The position numbers were made by a program, and so were the translations under genes. Of a stretch of DNA of 64,000 nt, positions 1-8,442 are shown piece by piece (the first letter of the stretch is position 1; each line of letters opens with the position of its first letter). Source of the stretch: Azospirillum sp. B510 (GTDB taxonomy: Bacteria; Pseudomonadota; Alphaproteobacteria; Azospirillales; Azospirillaceae); assembly GCF_000010725.1 (NCBI RefSeq), contig NC_013854.1, positions 525,001 through 589,000 of the forward strand. Direction: 5' to 3'. The notes under the pieces were generated by a model, which worked only from the letters and a program-made list of their open reading frames with translations, searched no databases and had not been told where the DNA came from.

Positions 1-626
<626 letters not shown>

Positions 627-763
627 CCAACCCCACACAACCGCGCCATGCGCAGCAGCAAGTCTGCTTGACGCAAAAAAAGCCGGTTCGATACATCCTC
701 ATCCTCACTTGCACGTTCAAGCATATGCCTTGTTGGAAGGAGCGTCGGTCTTGTGCCTCGGTG

Positions 764-881
764 ACCTGGTGGTCATGGCGAGGTGTCAAACACCCGATCC
801 CATCCCGAACTCGGCCGTGAAAAGCCTCCGCGCCAATGGTACTGCGTCTTAAGACGTGGGAGAGTAGGTCGCCGCCAGGTC
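764..881 (+). rRNA. rrf: 5S ribosomal RNA
   Basis: A 5S gene of about 118 nt. The terminal stem is formed by acctggtgg at the start and ccgccaggt at the end, and the conserved loop cccatcccgaactcgg and the gagagtaggtcg motif are present. The flanking bases cttgtgcct and aggcacaag extend the stem and would form the RNase III processing helix. Many alphaproteobacterial rRNA operons carry a tRNA-fMet after 5S; none follows here, and a terminator comes about 60 bases later. Confidence 0.96.
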
Positions 882-942
882 GCTCAGGCACAAGAGACAA
901 TCTCTCCAAAAACAAGCTGCTTGCTTCTTCAAACTCAAAACC

Positions 943-978
943 GAAAGGCCCCGCACTCAATATGAGACGGGGCCTTTC
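943..978 (+). terminator. rRNA operon terminator
   Basis: Perfect 11-bp inverted repeat gaaaggccccg / cggggcctttc with a 14-nt loop, about 60 bases after 5S. The downstream arm ends in ccttt rather than a long T-run. Position and strength fit termination of the rRNA operon. Confidence 0.8.
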
Positions 979-1039
979 GCTGTTGGCAGATCAGAAACGC
1001 GCCGGTAGGCGTTGCCTGTGTATGCATGCGGTGAGCTTG

Positions 1040-1070
1040 CTAGCCGCCTTTATTCACCAGGGTGGCGAGC
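1040..1070 (+). repeat. IS1380 left terminal inverted repeat
   Basis: Imperfect match to the complement of 2630-2660. Both begin ctagccg and share attca and aggg-tggcg, which places the element's left boundary. Confidence 0.65.
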
Positions 1071-1210
1071 GGTCTGGTCGCCGCGTTGAGATGATCAACG
1101 TTGGGCTGTATGGGCGCGCGTCGTCGGCCGCCGCGCTGACGGCGGCGTGACGGTGTCGGAGTTGGTGGTGGAGGGGATTGGGTGACGGCTGGGGCACGCT
1201 GCCCCGGTGC

Positions 1211-2551
1211 TCAGCAGATGAGCCGGGGCATGCGGCCGAGGGCGAGGTGGATGATCGCCTGATCAGGCGCGCTGGTCGGCAGGTGCACCTTGATCTGCGT
1301 CTTCATCTCCACGATACGCGCGGCGGTCTTCACCAAGCGCAGCCGCAAGGTGTCGAATTGCACCGTGCGCCAGCGGGAGCGTTTCGGCATCAGCGAGCGC
1401 AGGCTCCACAGCAGCCAGTACGCCCCGGCGTGCAGGAACAGGCGGAACTGGTTGGCCGTCGCCTTGGTGCAGGAGGTCCGGTCTGCGGCAAGGTGGGATT
1501 TCCAGGCTTTTATATGATTTTCCGCCTGTCCCCTCGCGCAATACAGGCCGGCATACAGCCAGCGACCCGTGCCGTGGCGTAGGTTGGTGACGATGAAGCG
1601 GCTGTCGGTGCCCTGGTCTCCTGCCTCGACGCGCGCGACGATGCGGCGGACCCGGCTCCAGGTGCTGGCCCCGTCATAGAATTCCTTGAAGCGGCGCACC
1701 TTGTCGGCTCCGGGCATGGCCTGGAAGCGCGCCGCGGTGCTGGCCTCCAGCGTGGTGACGTGACGGCGCAGTGTGCTGCTGGTCGGCAGACCGAGCACGT
1801 AGTCGAGCCCCTCCGCCTCGCACCAGTCCAGCACCTCCGGGCAGGCGTAATGGCCGTCGGCGCGCAGCAGGATCTCGGTCTTGGGCCAGTTTGCCCGAAT
1901 GGCGCGGAGCAGGCGACGCAGGAAGGTCCGGATCTCCGTCCCCTTGGGCCGCTTGGCTGGGCGCAGCACAGCGGTGACAAAGCGGCCGTTGCCGTCGAAG
2001 ACAACGATGGGCTGGAAGCCGTACTCGTCATAATGGGCGTTGAACAGGCGCAACTGCTGACCGCCATGCACCGTGTCGAAGGTGTCGTCTACATCCAGCA
2101 CGATGCGCTTGGGCACCTGGCGAAAGGACGCGCAGTAGAGATCGACCATGGCTCGGCCCATGCGCAGCAGTGCGCGGGTATCCGGCAGGTTCTCCAGGCG
2201 CGAGATGGTGGCTTGCGAGCAAAGGTCACGCTCGGACGGCAGGCGTTCCAGGGCCATCTTGAACAGCGGGTCGGAGCGTAGGCTGCCGGCGTCGTTGCCG
2301 TCCTCGTAGCCCGCCGCGATGGCCAGCAGGCGAAAGCCGATGATGTCGGCCAGCGAATGCACGGTGCGCGTTGGATCGCGCGGGTCCTCAATACAGGCGG
2401 CCAGCCGATCGGCAATCCGCAGCCGCTTCGCCACCTCCCGCAGCACCAGCAGCCCGCCATCGGAGGACAGGCGGCCGCCATCAAAGCGCCCGATCACCGG
2501 CTTTCCAGCAACGGGTGACAGGCCGGGCAGCGGCAGGGTATGATCAACCAT
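1211..2551 (-). CDS. IS1380-family transposase
   Basis: A 446-residue DDE transposase that moves the surrounding element. The N-terminus (residues 20-40, GRFDGGRLSSDGGLLVLREV) is the hallmark of IS1380-type transposases, and the length is normal for that group. The catalytic aspartates are likely in VLDVDDTFD near residue 150 and LRADGHYACPEV near 230. The C-terminal region from about 370 (residues HLAADRTSCTKATANQ) is typical of the family. The ATG at 2551 gives the expected N-terminus. No frameshift or stop is seen, so this is the only clearly intact transposase in the cluster. Confidence 0.93.
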   Translation of the reverse strand: MVDHTLPLPGLSPVAGKPVIGRFDGGRLSSDGGLLVLREVAKRLRIADRLAACIEDPRDPTRTVHSLADIIGFRLLAIAAGYEDGNDAGSLRSDPLFKMALERLPSERDLCSQATISRLENLPDTRALLRMGRAMVDLYCASFRQVPKRIVLDVDDTFDTVHGGQQLRLFNAHYDEYGFQPIVVFDGNGRFVTAVLRPAKRPKGTEIRTFLRRLLRAIRANWPKTEILLRADGHYACPEVLDWCEAEGLDYVLGLPTSSTLRRHVTTLEASTAARFQAMPGADKVRRFKEFYDGASTWSRVRRIVARVEAGDQGTDSRFIVTNLRHGTGRWLYAGLYCARGQAENHIKAWKSHLAADRTSCTKATANQFRLFLHAGAYWLLWSLRSLMPKRSRWRTVQFDTLRLRLVKTAARIVEMKTQIKVHLPTSAPDQAIIHLALGRMPRLIC

Positions 2552-2750
2552 GGCGGGTGGGCGCTCCGGAAACGGCAGGAGTTGGCGTCAGCACCCAAAT
2601 CCTACGGCCGCTCAACGGATGCCGCTACACCCGCCAACCCTCATGAATTTTCCCGGCTAGAGCTCGGAACGTGTCAACGACTGTGAGACAGCCCGAGTTA
2701 TGAATTAGGCGTACGCATCCGGTGAGTGACGCGGGTGCGGATCGAATCGT

Positions 2751-2963
2751 TCAGCGTGCTGCTCGGTGGATTTGGATGAGTTCCTTAAGGCTTTCGACGC
2801 CATCTTCGGTCAGGGCATGGAACCACTGCTCGCCTGGGCCGAACACGGCCAGGCAACCGTCCTCCGGCTCCAGCTCGATGGCAATGTCGATCAGCCATTC
2901 GACGTCCTCGCCGAGGATCTCGGCGACGCGCTCCATGGTCACGAGGTTGCGGGTTCTGGCCAT
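2751..2963 (-). CDS. IS66 accessory small protein
   Basis: A 70-residue acidic protein with no assigned function. It begins 6 bases after the tnpC stop on the same strand and ends close to the IS66 end, so it belongs to the element and is probably translationally coupled to tnpC. A gene of this size and position accompanies many alphaproteobacterial IS66 copies (from memory). The sequence is helix-rich with an EILGEDVEWLIDIAIELEP segment near residues 15-33 and GEQWFHALTEDG near 44-55, and no catalytic motif is visible. Confidence 0.7.
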   Translation of the reverse strand: MARTRNLVTMERVAEILGEDVEWLIDIAIELEPEDGCLAVFGPGEQWFHALTEDGVESLKELIQIHRAAR

Positions 2964-2969
2964 GGTTCC

Positions 2970-4614
2970 TCAGGTCGCCGTGGTCGCCTCGTGCAGCCGC
3001 TTCCATTCCCAGGGCAGCAGTTCGTGCAGCTTGGTCTGCGGCAGATCGTTGATGCGGGCCAGGACGTCGGCCAGCCACGCCTGGGGATCGATGTCGTTCA
3101 TCTTTGCCGTCACGATCAGGCTGTACATGGCGGCGGCGCGCTGCCCGCCTCGATCCGATCCGCAGAATAGCCATGCCTTCCTGCCAAGGGCGATTCCACG
3201 CAACGCTCGTTCGGCAGCATTGTTGGTCAGGCAGACCCGTCCGTCACGCAGGAAGCGGGTGAAGCCTTCCCAGCGGGTCAGCATGTAGTCCATCGCCTTG
3301 GCCACCGGCGCGTGCTTCGACATCCCGGCCCGGGCCGTTCGCATCCAGTTTTCCAGTTCCTCGACCTGGGGCTTGGACAGCTCTGTGCGCACCGCCAGAC
3401 GGTCGGCTGCCGAGCGCCCGAGGGCTTCGCGCTCGATGTCGAACAGCGGGTCGATGCGCCGCACCGCCTCCAGCGCCAGCGGAGAAATCGGGGGCGCCCC
3501 CTTGCCGCGCCGCTTGTTGGCGGCGATATCGGCGAGTTCGAAGAATTTCCGACGCGCGTGCGCCCAACACAGGACCTCGGCCACGGGCTCCGGCTGGCGG
3601 CTCGCGTCGTAGAGGCGGTTGTATCCGGCATAGGCGTCGGCCTGCAGCACTCCGGCCCAACCGGCCAGATGTGCCTCGGGATGCCCGCCGCCACGGTCGC
3701 GGGAGTAGTGGAACAGCGCCGCCGGTGCCGCCGCGCCCGCGAAGGGGCGATCGTCGCGCACATAGACCCAGATGCGGCCGGTGTCGGTCTTGCCCTTCGC
3801 CAGCACCGGCACGGTCGTGTCGTAGCTTCGCTGGCCCTTCGGGCTCGCCGTGCAACCGCTCCGCCGCCAGCACATGCGCTGCGAGCCGGTCGAGCAGCGG
3901 CTTCAGCACGCCGCAGGCCGCCCCCACCTGGTCGGCCGCGGTGGACAGGCTGATCTCCATGCCCTCCTTGGCGAAGCGCTCGCACTGGCGGTTCAGCGGC
4001 TGATGCTGGCCGAACTTCTCGAACAGCAGCGTGGCCAGCAGGTTCGGCCCCGCCCAGCCGCGCGGCGTGGTGTGGAACGGTGCCGGCGGCTGGCTGATCG
4101 TCTCGCAGTCCCGGCAGGAGAATTTCTCGCGCACCGTCTGGATGATTTTCCACCGCGCGGGAATGCGCTCGGCCGTCTCGGTCACGCTTTCACCCAGCTT
4201 GCACAGCCGGGTCGAGCCGCAGCATGGGCACACCGCCGGCGCCGGGATCACGACGCGCTCGCGCGGCAGGTGCGCCGGGAACGGCTTGCGCGACGGCGCC
4301 TTGCGGGTGATGCGGGCCGCGCCGGTCGCCTCGGCCACCTGTTCCGCCGCCAGATCGTCCTCGCCGACGCTTGCCTGCGCCTCCTCCAACTGGAATTCGA
4401 GCTGGCCGAGCAGTCGGGAGGTCCGTTCGGAGCGCCGGCCGTAGAGGTCGCGCTGGAGCTTCTCGATCTGGAGCTTCAGGGTGGCGATCAGCGCCTGGTC
4501 GCCGGACCGTTCGGCCCGCGCCTGGGCGGCGTCCGCCTCGGCCAACGCAGCCCGGCCACGCGCTTCGATCAGCGCGGCGCGCAGGGCGTCGATGGTGTCG
4601 GGCAGGGCGTCCAT
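2970..4614 (-). pseudogene. tnpC: IS66 transposase tnpC, broken by 22-nt insertion
   Basis: This is the main DDE transposase of IS66. The N-terminal part reads in one frame from ATG 4614: leucine-zipper-like region at residues about 25-60, then a zinc-finger region CPCCGSTRLCKLGE and CRDCE at 140-200. The C-terminal part reads in another frame from about 3822 to the stop at 2970, with DDRPF, CWAHARRKF and the LTNNAAERALRG segment. Removing exactly 22 bases (3823-3844) restores one 540-codon frame and the family motif LHGDDTTVPVLAKG. The gene is otherwise undecayed, so the insertion looks recent. The first D of the catalytic triad sits at the break. Confidence 0.9.
3823..3844. repeat. 22-nt insertion made of two GAA-loop palindromes
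   Basis: On the coding (minus) strand the insert consists of gcccgaagggc followed by cagcgaagcta: two mini-hairpins, gccc-GAA-gggc and agc-GAA-gct. It lies between cga and cga, which may be a 3-bp target copy. It splits the expected GDD codons of tnpC. I found no second copy elsewhere in the window. Confidence 0.75.
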
Positions 4615-4696
4615 GGGGCCGGATTGTACCCGGAAACCCGCACCGATCCTCGCTCTTCCCGCCGGAGAGCGGCGGGTTGATTCACTGTGCCGCAGC

Positions 4697-5044
4697 CTAT
4701 CCGGCCGAGCGCGGTCTCCAAGTCTGCTGCGGATTGCGCCAGTCGATGGCGTCGAGCAGATACGCGAACTGGGACGCGGAAATGGCCACGGCTCCGCTGG
4801 CCGGGCTGGGCCAGATGAAACGGCCCCGTTCAAGCCTCTTGGCGTACAGCGACATGCCGAGCCCGTCATGCCACAGGCACTTCACCATGTCACCGCGACG
4901 TCCACGGAAGACGTATAAATCGCCGGCATGGGGATCGCGGCCAAGACCCTCCTGGACCTTCAGCGCCAGAGAGTTCATCCCGCAGCGCATGTCGGTGACC
5001 CCGCCCGCCAGCCAGACCCGAACGCCCGAGGGGACCGGGATCAT
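4697..5044 (-). CDS. tnpB: IS66 accessory protein TnpB
   Basis: A 115-residue IS66 Orf2 (TnpB) protein, needed for transposition of IS66 elements although its biochemical role is unclear. The family pattern is present: VWLAGGVTDMRCGMNSLA at residues 10-27, DLYVFRGRRGDMVKCLWHDG at 42-61, and KRLERGRFIWP. The start overlaps the tnpA stop by 4 bases, and tnpC starts about 80 bases after its stop. Length is normal and no damage is visible. Confidence 0.93.
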   Translation of the reverse strand: MIPVPSGVRVWLAGGVTDMRCGMNSLALKVQEGLGRDPHAGDLYVFRGRRGDMVKCLWHDGLGMSLYAKRLERGRFIWPSPASGAVAISASQFAYLLDAIDWRNPQQTWRPRSAG

Positions 5045-5434
5045 GCCGACCGTCCCGACAGCGCGGCGATCACCGTGCCGACCAGGGCCGGATCGACCGG
5101 GCCGGTGATGCGCAAGCGCGCCGTCGCGAATTCGACCTCGATGAGACCGGCTGGTGGGGCCGCTGGCGCCGCTGTCGGCTCTGCCACCTCCTCCGGTGCC
5201 GGAGCGTCGGTGGCGACGGTGATCGGCATGAAGGCGGGCAGCCGGGGCTGCTGACCGAAGAACTGGCGGCGCCAGCGGTACAGCAGGCTGACGTCCACGC
5301 CCAGGCGCCGGGCGACTTCGGTCGCCTTGACGCCCGGCTGGAACGCCTCTTCGACCAGCCGCAGCTTCTCCTCGTCGCTGAACTGCCGCCGCCGCTCCTG
5401 GCCCGTGATCACCTCGACGCGTTGGATAGTCATA
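5041..5434 (-). CDS. tnpA: IS66 accessory protein TnpA
   Basis: IS66 Orf1, about 130 residues from the preferred ATG at 5434 (MTIQRVEVITGQERR). An upstream in-frame ATG at 5469 would add MPVPMAIPMAVP, encoded by a short direct repeat (ccatagggac-type units at 5428-5465). The helix-turn-helix segment FSDEEKLRLVEEAF with VARRLGVDVSLLYRWRRQF spans residues 20-60 and is typical of the family. The C-terminal half is alanine/proline-rich followed by IEVEFATARLRITGPVD. It overlaps tnpB by 4 bases. Confidence 0.9.
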
Positions 5435-5522
5435 GGGACTGCCATAGGGATAGCCATAGGGACAGGCACAATGATTCAGCTTCCCCGCTCGGTCACAAGG
5501 CGGCGCTCGGCGGAGGGGTACG

Positions 5523-5564
5523 CTATAGCGTTGTGCGTTTCATATTAAACGCACAACGCTATAG
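5523..5564. promoter_or_regulatory. 42-bp perfect palindrome, possible IclR-type operator
   Basis: Two 18-bp arms (ctatagcgttgtgcgttt and its complement) surround the 6-nt centre catatt. It lies in the 55-bp gap between the IS66 right end and the IS21 left end. Its core gtttcatattaaac matches 13 of 14 positions of gtttcatatgaaac at 29971-29984. It could be an operator stranded when its gene was lost, or two abutting inverted repeats of a vanished element. Confidence 0.55.
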
Positions 5565-5582
5565 AGCTTCGAGGGTTGCGTA

Positions 5583-5648
5583 TTTCGGCGAATTCGCCCA
5601 GGCGTTTCGGTTGAAAGCGCCCACCGTTTCGGCGAAGCCGCCCACCCG
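5583..5648 (+). repeat. IS21 left-end tandem repeats (3 x 22 bp)
   Basis: Three consecutive 22-bp units at 5583, 5605 and 5627, each starting tttcgg, with a central g(a/c)g/ttgaaagcg-like part and a gcccac/agg end. Multiple terminal repeats of this kind are the transposase-binding sites in IS21-family elements. Confidence 0.8.
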
Positions 5649-5728
5649 AATTGAAAGCTGGTGGGTGCCGGGGCCGAACCCTGGATTTACGTTATGAAGG
5701 TTGTGGGTTTAGTTGCCAAGCACCGGCC

Positions 5729-6486
5729 TTAGGTGTCGGGGGTTTCGCAGGCGGCGTCGGCCTTGGTGCGGCGCATGGGGTCGCCATGCAGGTCGATGCG
5801 GTAGGCCCGGTGCACGAGGCGGTCGAGGATGGCGTCGGCGTAGGTGGCATCGCCGATGAGCCGATGCCAGTTGGCCACGGGAACTTGGGTGGCCAGCATG
5901 GTTGCGGCCCGGTCGTGGCGGTCGTCGATCACCTCCATCAGGTCCAGGCGCTGAGCCGCGGTCAGCTCGGTCATCGCCCAGTCATCCAGGATCAGCAGGT
6001 CGAGCCGGGCGATCCGTCGCAGCAGCCGGGCGAGCGAACCGTCCAGGCGGGCGGTGGCCATATCGTCCAGCAAGGCGGGTCAGCCGGGTGTAGAGTACGC
6101 TGTGGCCTTCCCGCGCCGCCTGGTTGCCGAGTGCACAGGCCAGCCAGGTCTTGCCGATCCCGGTCGGGCCGGTGATCAGAACCGGCCGGTTCTCCGTCAC
6201 CCAACGCCCGGTGGCCAGCTCGCGCACAACACCGCGGTCGAGCCCACGCGGGGTGCGCAGGTCGAGATCCTCCAGGCAGGCAGTCTGGCGCAGCCGGGCG
6301 CGCTTCAGCCGGCTGGCGAGTGCGGTGTTGGCCCGCTCCGCCGCTTCCCGCTCGATCAGCGTGCCCAACTGCTCGTCGAAGGCCAGTTGGCCGCGATCGG
6401 GCAGGCGTTCCAGCGCCTCCAGCCCCTTGGCCATGCCGTACAGCCGCAACTGGCGCAGCCGCTCGTGGTTGACGTGCTTCATCATC
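5729..6486 (-). pseudogene. istB: IS21 helper ATPase istB, one-base frameshift
   Basis: IstB is the AAA+ ATPase helper of the IS21 transposase. From ATG 6486 the protein reads MMKHVNHERLRQLRLYGMAK and continues through the Walker A motif GPTGIGKTWLACALG to LYTRLTRL. It then leaves frame near 6075. The rest (LDDMATARLDGSLARLL, Walker B LLILDDWAM, then TYADAILDRLVHRA) is in another frame down to 5729. One surplus base in the cgcc run explains the break. The joined length of about 250 residues is normal. It could be a true mutation or a sequencing error. Confidence 0.85.
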
Positions 6487-6495
6487 GTGTCTCCG

Positions 6496-8010
6496 TCAGT
6501 GATAGTAGGAAGGGCCGCGCAGATTGGCGTGCTCGCCGGCACCGGCCGGGTCCGCCGACGTGGCGGGGGGCGCCGCCAACCAGCGCTGGACGTAGCGGTA
6601 GGATCCGACGTTGGCCTCCAGCGCCGCCTGGCAGGCCTGCTCCAGCCGGCTGGTGCCGTGGGTGGCCGCTAGGCGGATCAGGCCGATCCCGGCCCGCACC
6701 GCCTGTTCGGGATGATCGGCGCCGGCCAGGATGCGCGCGAACAGCAGCGCGGCGGCCGGGCCGATGGCGGCCAAATCGGCCTGAATGGTGTCGGGGGTGA
6801 AGCGGGCAACGGCCCGGTGGTTGACAGGGCGATGGGCGTCCAGCGTCACGGTGGCGCCATCCTGCCGGCGGACATGGCAGGCCATCCGCTTGCCGCGCAG
6901 GAAGACGCTGATCACGCCGGCAGTGCTGTGCACGTCGACCGTCTTGCCGATCAGCGTGTCGGGCACTGAGTAGACGCCGCCGTCGAGGGCGAGATGATAG
7001 TCGGGCGGCACCTTGTGGCGAGCCCAAGTGCCGGGCACGAAGCGGTCCGGCGGCAAGGGGCGCAGGGTCGGCTTCTCCTCGGTGGCGAACAAGCCGGCGC
7101 GCGTGTCCTGTGGCCTGCGGCTCAAGGGAGCGGCGTTGAGGGTGGCCAGCTTGTCGCGCAAGGCTGCGTTGGCAGCGTCCAACGTGGCGAAGGGCGTATC
7201 GCGCAACGGGGCCAGCACCCGCCGCTCGACCTGCTGCACACCGTTCTCGGCGCTGGGCTTATCGCGTGGGCGCCGGACCCGGGCCGGCAGAACGGCGGTG
7301 CGGTAGTGCCGGGCGAGATCGTGATAGGCCGGGTTGATCGCCGGATCGTAGAAGGAGGCGTGGCTGACGCCGACCTTGAGATTATCCGGCACCAGCTTGC
7401 CCGGCACGCCGCCCAGATGTTCGAACAGCCGGACGTGCGAGGCCAGCCACTCCTCCGCCTGCTGGGTCCAGGTCGCCTCGGCATAGACGTAGCCCGAATA
7501 CGGCAGACAGGCGACAAACACCTGGGCCTGTCGCGCCTCGGCGCCGAGCCCGACGCTCAGCGTCATCCCGGCGTAATCGACCTCGATCGCCGCCCCCGGC
7601 CGATGCTCCCGGCGCAGACGCGGCTCGGCATGGGCACCCTGCCATGCCCGGAAATGCTGGACGAATTGGGTGTAACGATAGCCGCCGGGATGGACCTCCA
7701 GGTATTCCTCCCACAGCAGCCGCAGCGTTACGCCACGGCGGCTGAGTTCACGGCTGATGTGCTGCCAGTCAGGCACCGGGCGCGCCGACGTGACCGGAGG
7801 CGGGAACAGCCGCTCCTCCAACTCGATGTCCGTCCAGCCCAGCACATCCGCGTACCGCAGCCCGGAGGCCCGTAGCCGATCCAGGTAATCGCGCACGGTG
7901 CTGCGCGGCAGCCGGCAGGCATCGGCAATCTGCCGTTGGCTGGCGCCGAACTCATCCCGCAGACGAAGGACTTCTCTGATCCGCCGCATGTCCGAACTCG
8001 CTCGGGGCAT
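6496..8010 (-). CDS. istA: IS21 transposase IstA
   Basis: A 504-residue DDE transposase. The N-terminal helix-turn-helix (MRRIREVLRLRDEFGASQRQ, then STVRDYLDRL) binds the terminal repeats. The catalytic residues are visible as D in AAIEVDYAGMTL (about residue 125), D in LVPDNLKVGV (about 185) and E in RDKPSAENGVQ (about 235). I prefer the ATG at 8010 (MPRASSDMRRI), because the longer frame from 8085 adds residues unlike the family. It ends 9 bases before istB. No damage is seen. Confidence 0.92.
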   Translation of the reverse strand: MPRASSDMRRIREVLRLRDEFGASQRQIADACRLPRSTVRDYLDRLRASGLRYADVLGWTDIELEERLFPPPVTSARPVPDWQHISRELSRRGVTLRLLWEEYLEVHPGGYRYTQFVQHFRAWQGAHAEPRLRREHRPGAAIEVDYAGMTLSVGLGAEARQAQVFVACLPYSGYVYAEATWTQQAEEWLASHVRLFEHLGGVPGKLVPDNLKVGVSHASFYDPAINPAYHDLARHYRTAVLPARVRRPRDKPSAENGVQQVERRVLAPLRDTPFATLDAANAALRDKLATLNAAPLSRRPQDTRAGLFATEEKPTLRPLPPDRFVPGTWARHKVPPDYHLALDGGVYSVPDTLIGKTVDVHSTAGVISVFLRGKRMACHVRRQDGATVTLDAHRPVNHRAVARFTPDTIQADLAAIGPAAALLFARILAGADHPEQAVRAGIGLIRLAATHGTSRLEQACQAALEANVGSYRYVQRWLAAPPATSADPAGAGEHANLRGPSYYH

Positions 8011-8090
8011 CCCGATCCTCCTTGGCCTGTGCCGTGGAAAGATCATGGGGATGCCAAAGGCTGGTTCGGACCCTGACACCACCACCCCTA

Positions 8091-8180
8091 CGGGTGGGCG
8101 AATTCACCGAAACGGCTGGGCGCTTTCACCGTTCTGCCCGGGCGCTTTCCGCCGTTCCCGTTGGGTGCTTTCCGCCGAAA
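8091..8180 (-). repeat. IS21 right-end tandem repeats (4 units)
   Basis: Four units of 22, 22, 23 and 23 bp at 8091, 8113, 8135 and 8158. They are the mirror image of the left-end set, with core gggcgctttc-cCcg. The right end therefore has one more unit than the left. Confidence 0.8.
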
Positions 8181-8186
8181 TATGCA

Positions 8187-8442
8187 GAATCCCATCGAAA
8201 GCGTGTTCGCCACCGTCCGCCACCGGACCGTCCGCACCAAGGGCGCGCGCTCACAAGAAACCGCCAAGCTGATGGTTTTCAAACTGATCACCGCCGCTTT
8301 GAAGACCTGGCGCCGTTTGCAGGGCGAAAACCAGTTGCCCAAGGTCATCCAGGGCGTCACATTCCGCAACGGCATCGAGGTCACCGAGCCCGCGTCACAG
8401 AACGCCGCCTGACCAGACCGTCACCCAGTTTCCCGCATAGCT
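8187..8442 (+). pseudogene. IS256-family transposase, 3' remnant
   Basis: Only the last 75 or so codons remain (8187-8412). They read NPIESVFATVRHRTVRTKGA and continue with LMVFKLITAALKTWRRLQGE, the characteristic C-terminus of IS256/Mutator-type transposases. The 5' part is absent. The reading begins exactly at the right end of IS21, so an IS21 insertion plus a deletion removed it. The bases after the stop (gaccgtcacccagtttcccgcatagctc) resemble an IS256 terminal repeat and probably end the element near 8442, where the next gene is fused to it. Confidence 0.85.

Larger units (their letters stand above)
1040..2660. mobile_element. IS1380-family insertion sequence
   Basis: About 1.62 kb with one transposase gene on the minus strand. 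The two ends are imperfect inverted repeats. Inward from 1040 the sequence is ctagccgcctttattcacc, and inward from 2660 (complement) it is ctagccgggaaaattcatg. The similarity continues for about 30 bp (agggt-ggcg). Possible target copies agct lie close to both ends, but the boundaries are not symmetric enough to be sure. It is the element nearest the rRNA operon. The 170 bases between the left end and the transposase stop hold no gene that I can see. Confidence 0.8.
2711..5521. mobile_element. IS66-family insertion sequence (2.81 kb)
   Basis: The element contains tnpA, tnpB, tnpC and a small accessory gene, all on the minus strand. The ends are inverted repeats starting gtac: gtacgcatccggtgagtgac inward from 2711, and on the complement gtacccctccgccgagcgcc inward from 5521. 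IS66 elements normally leave 8-bp target copies. The outside octamers here (aattaggc and gctatagc) differ, which suggests the flanks were rearranged after insertion. The element cannot be fully active because tnpC is broken. Confidence 0.88.
5577..8186. mobile_element. IS21-family insertion sequence (2.61 kb)
   Basis: Contains istA and istB on the minus strand. The outer ends start TG: tgcgtatttcggcg inward from 5577, and on the complement tgcatatttcggcg inward from 8186. Inside each end lie tandem 22-23 bp repeats. A second, inner inverted pair occurs at 5666-5680 (tgccggggccgaacc) and 8063-8078 (complement tgtcagggtccgaacc). No target copy is visible: tcgagggt on the left, gaatccca on the right. 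The right end cuts directly into an IS256-type transposase gene. Confidence 0.85.

Noticed and set aside
882..942. tRNA-fMet after 5S
   Set aside because: The 60 bases are too short and have no cloverleaf.
1031..2670. agct copies flanking IS1380 as a target duplication
   Set aside because: They fit only if the two ends are trimmed unequally; left as a possibility, not called.
5583..5648. CRISPR-like array
   Set aside because: The 22-bp units are directly adjacent with no spacers and mirror the other IS21 end; they are transposase-binding repeats. No CRISPR array was seen anywhere in the window.
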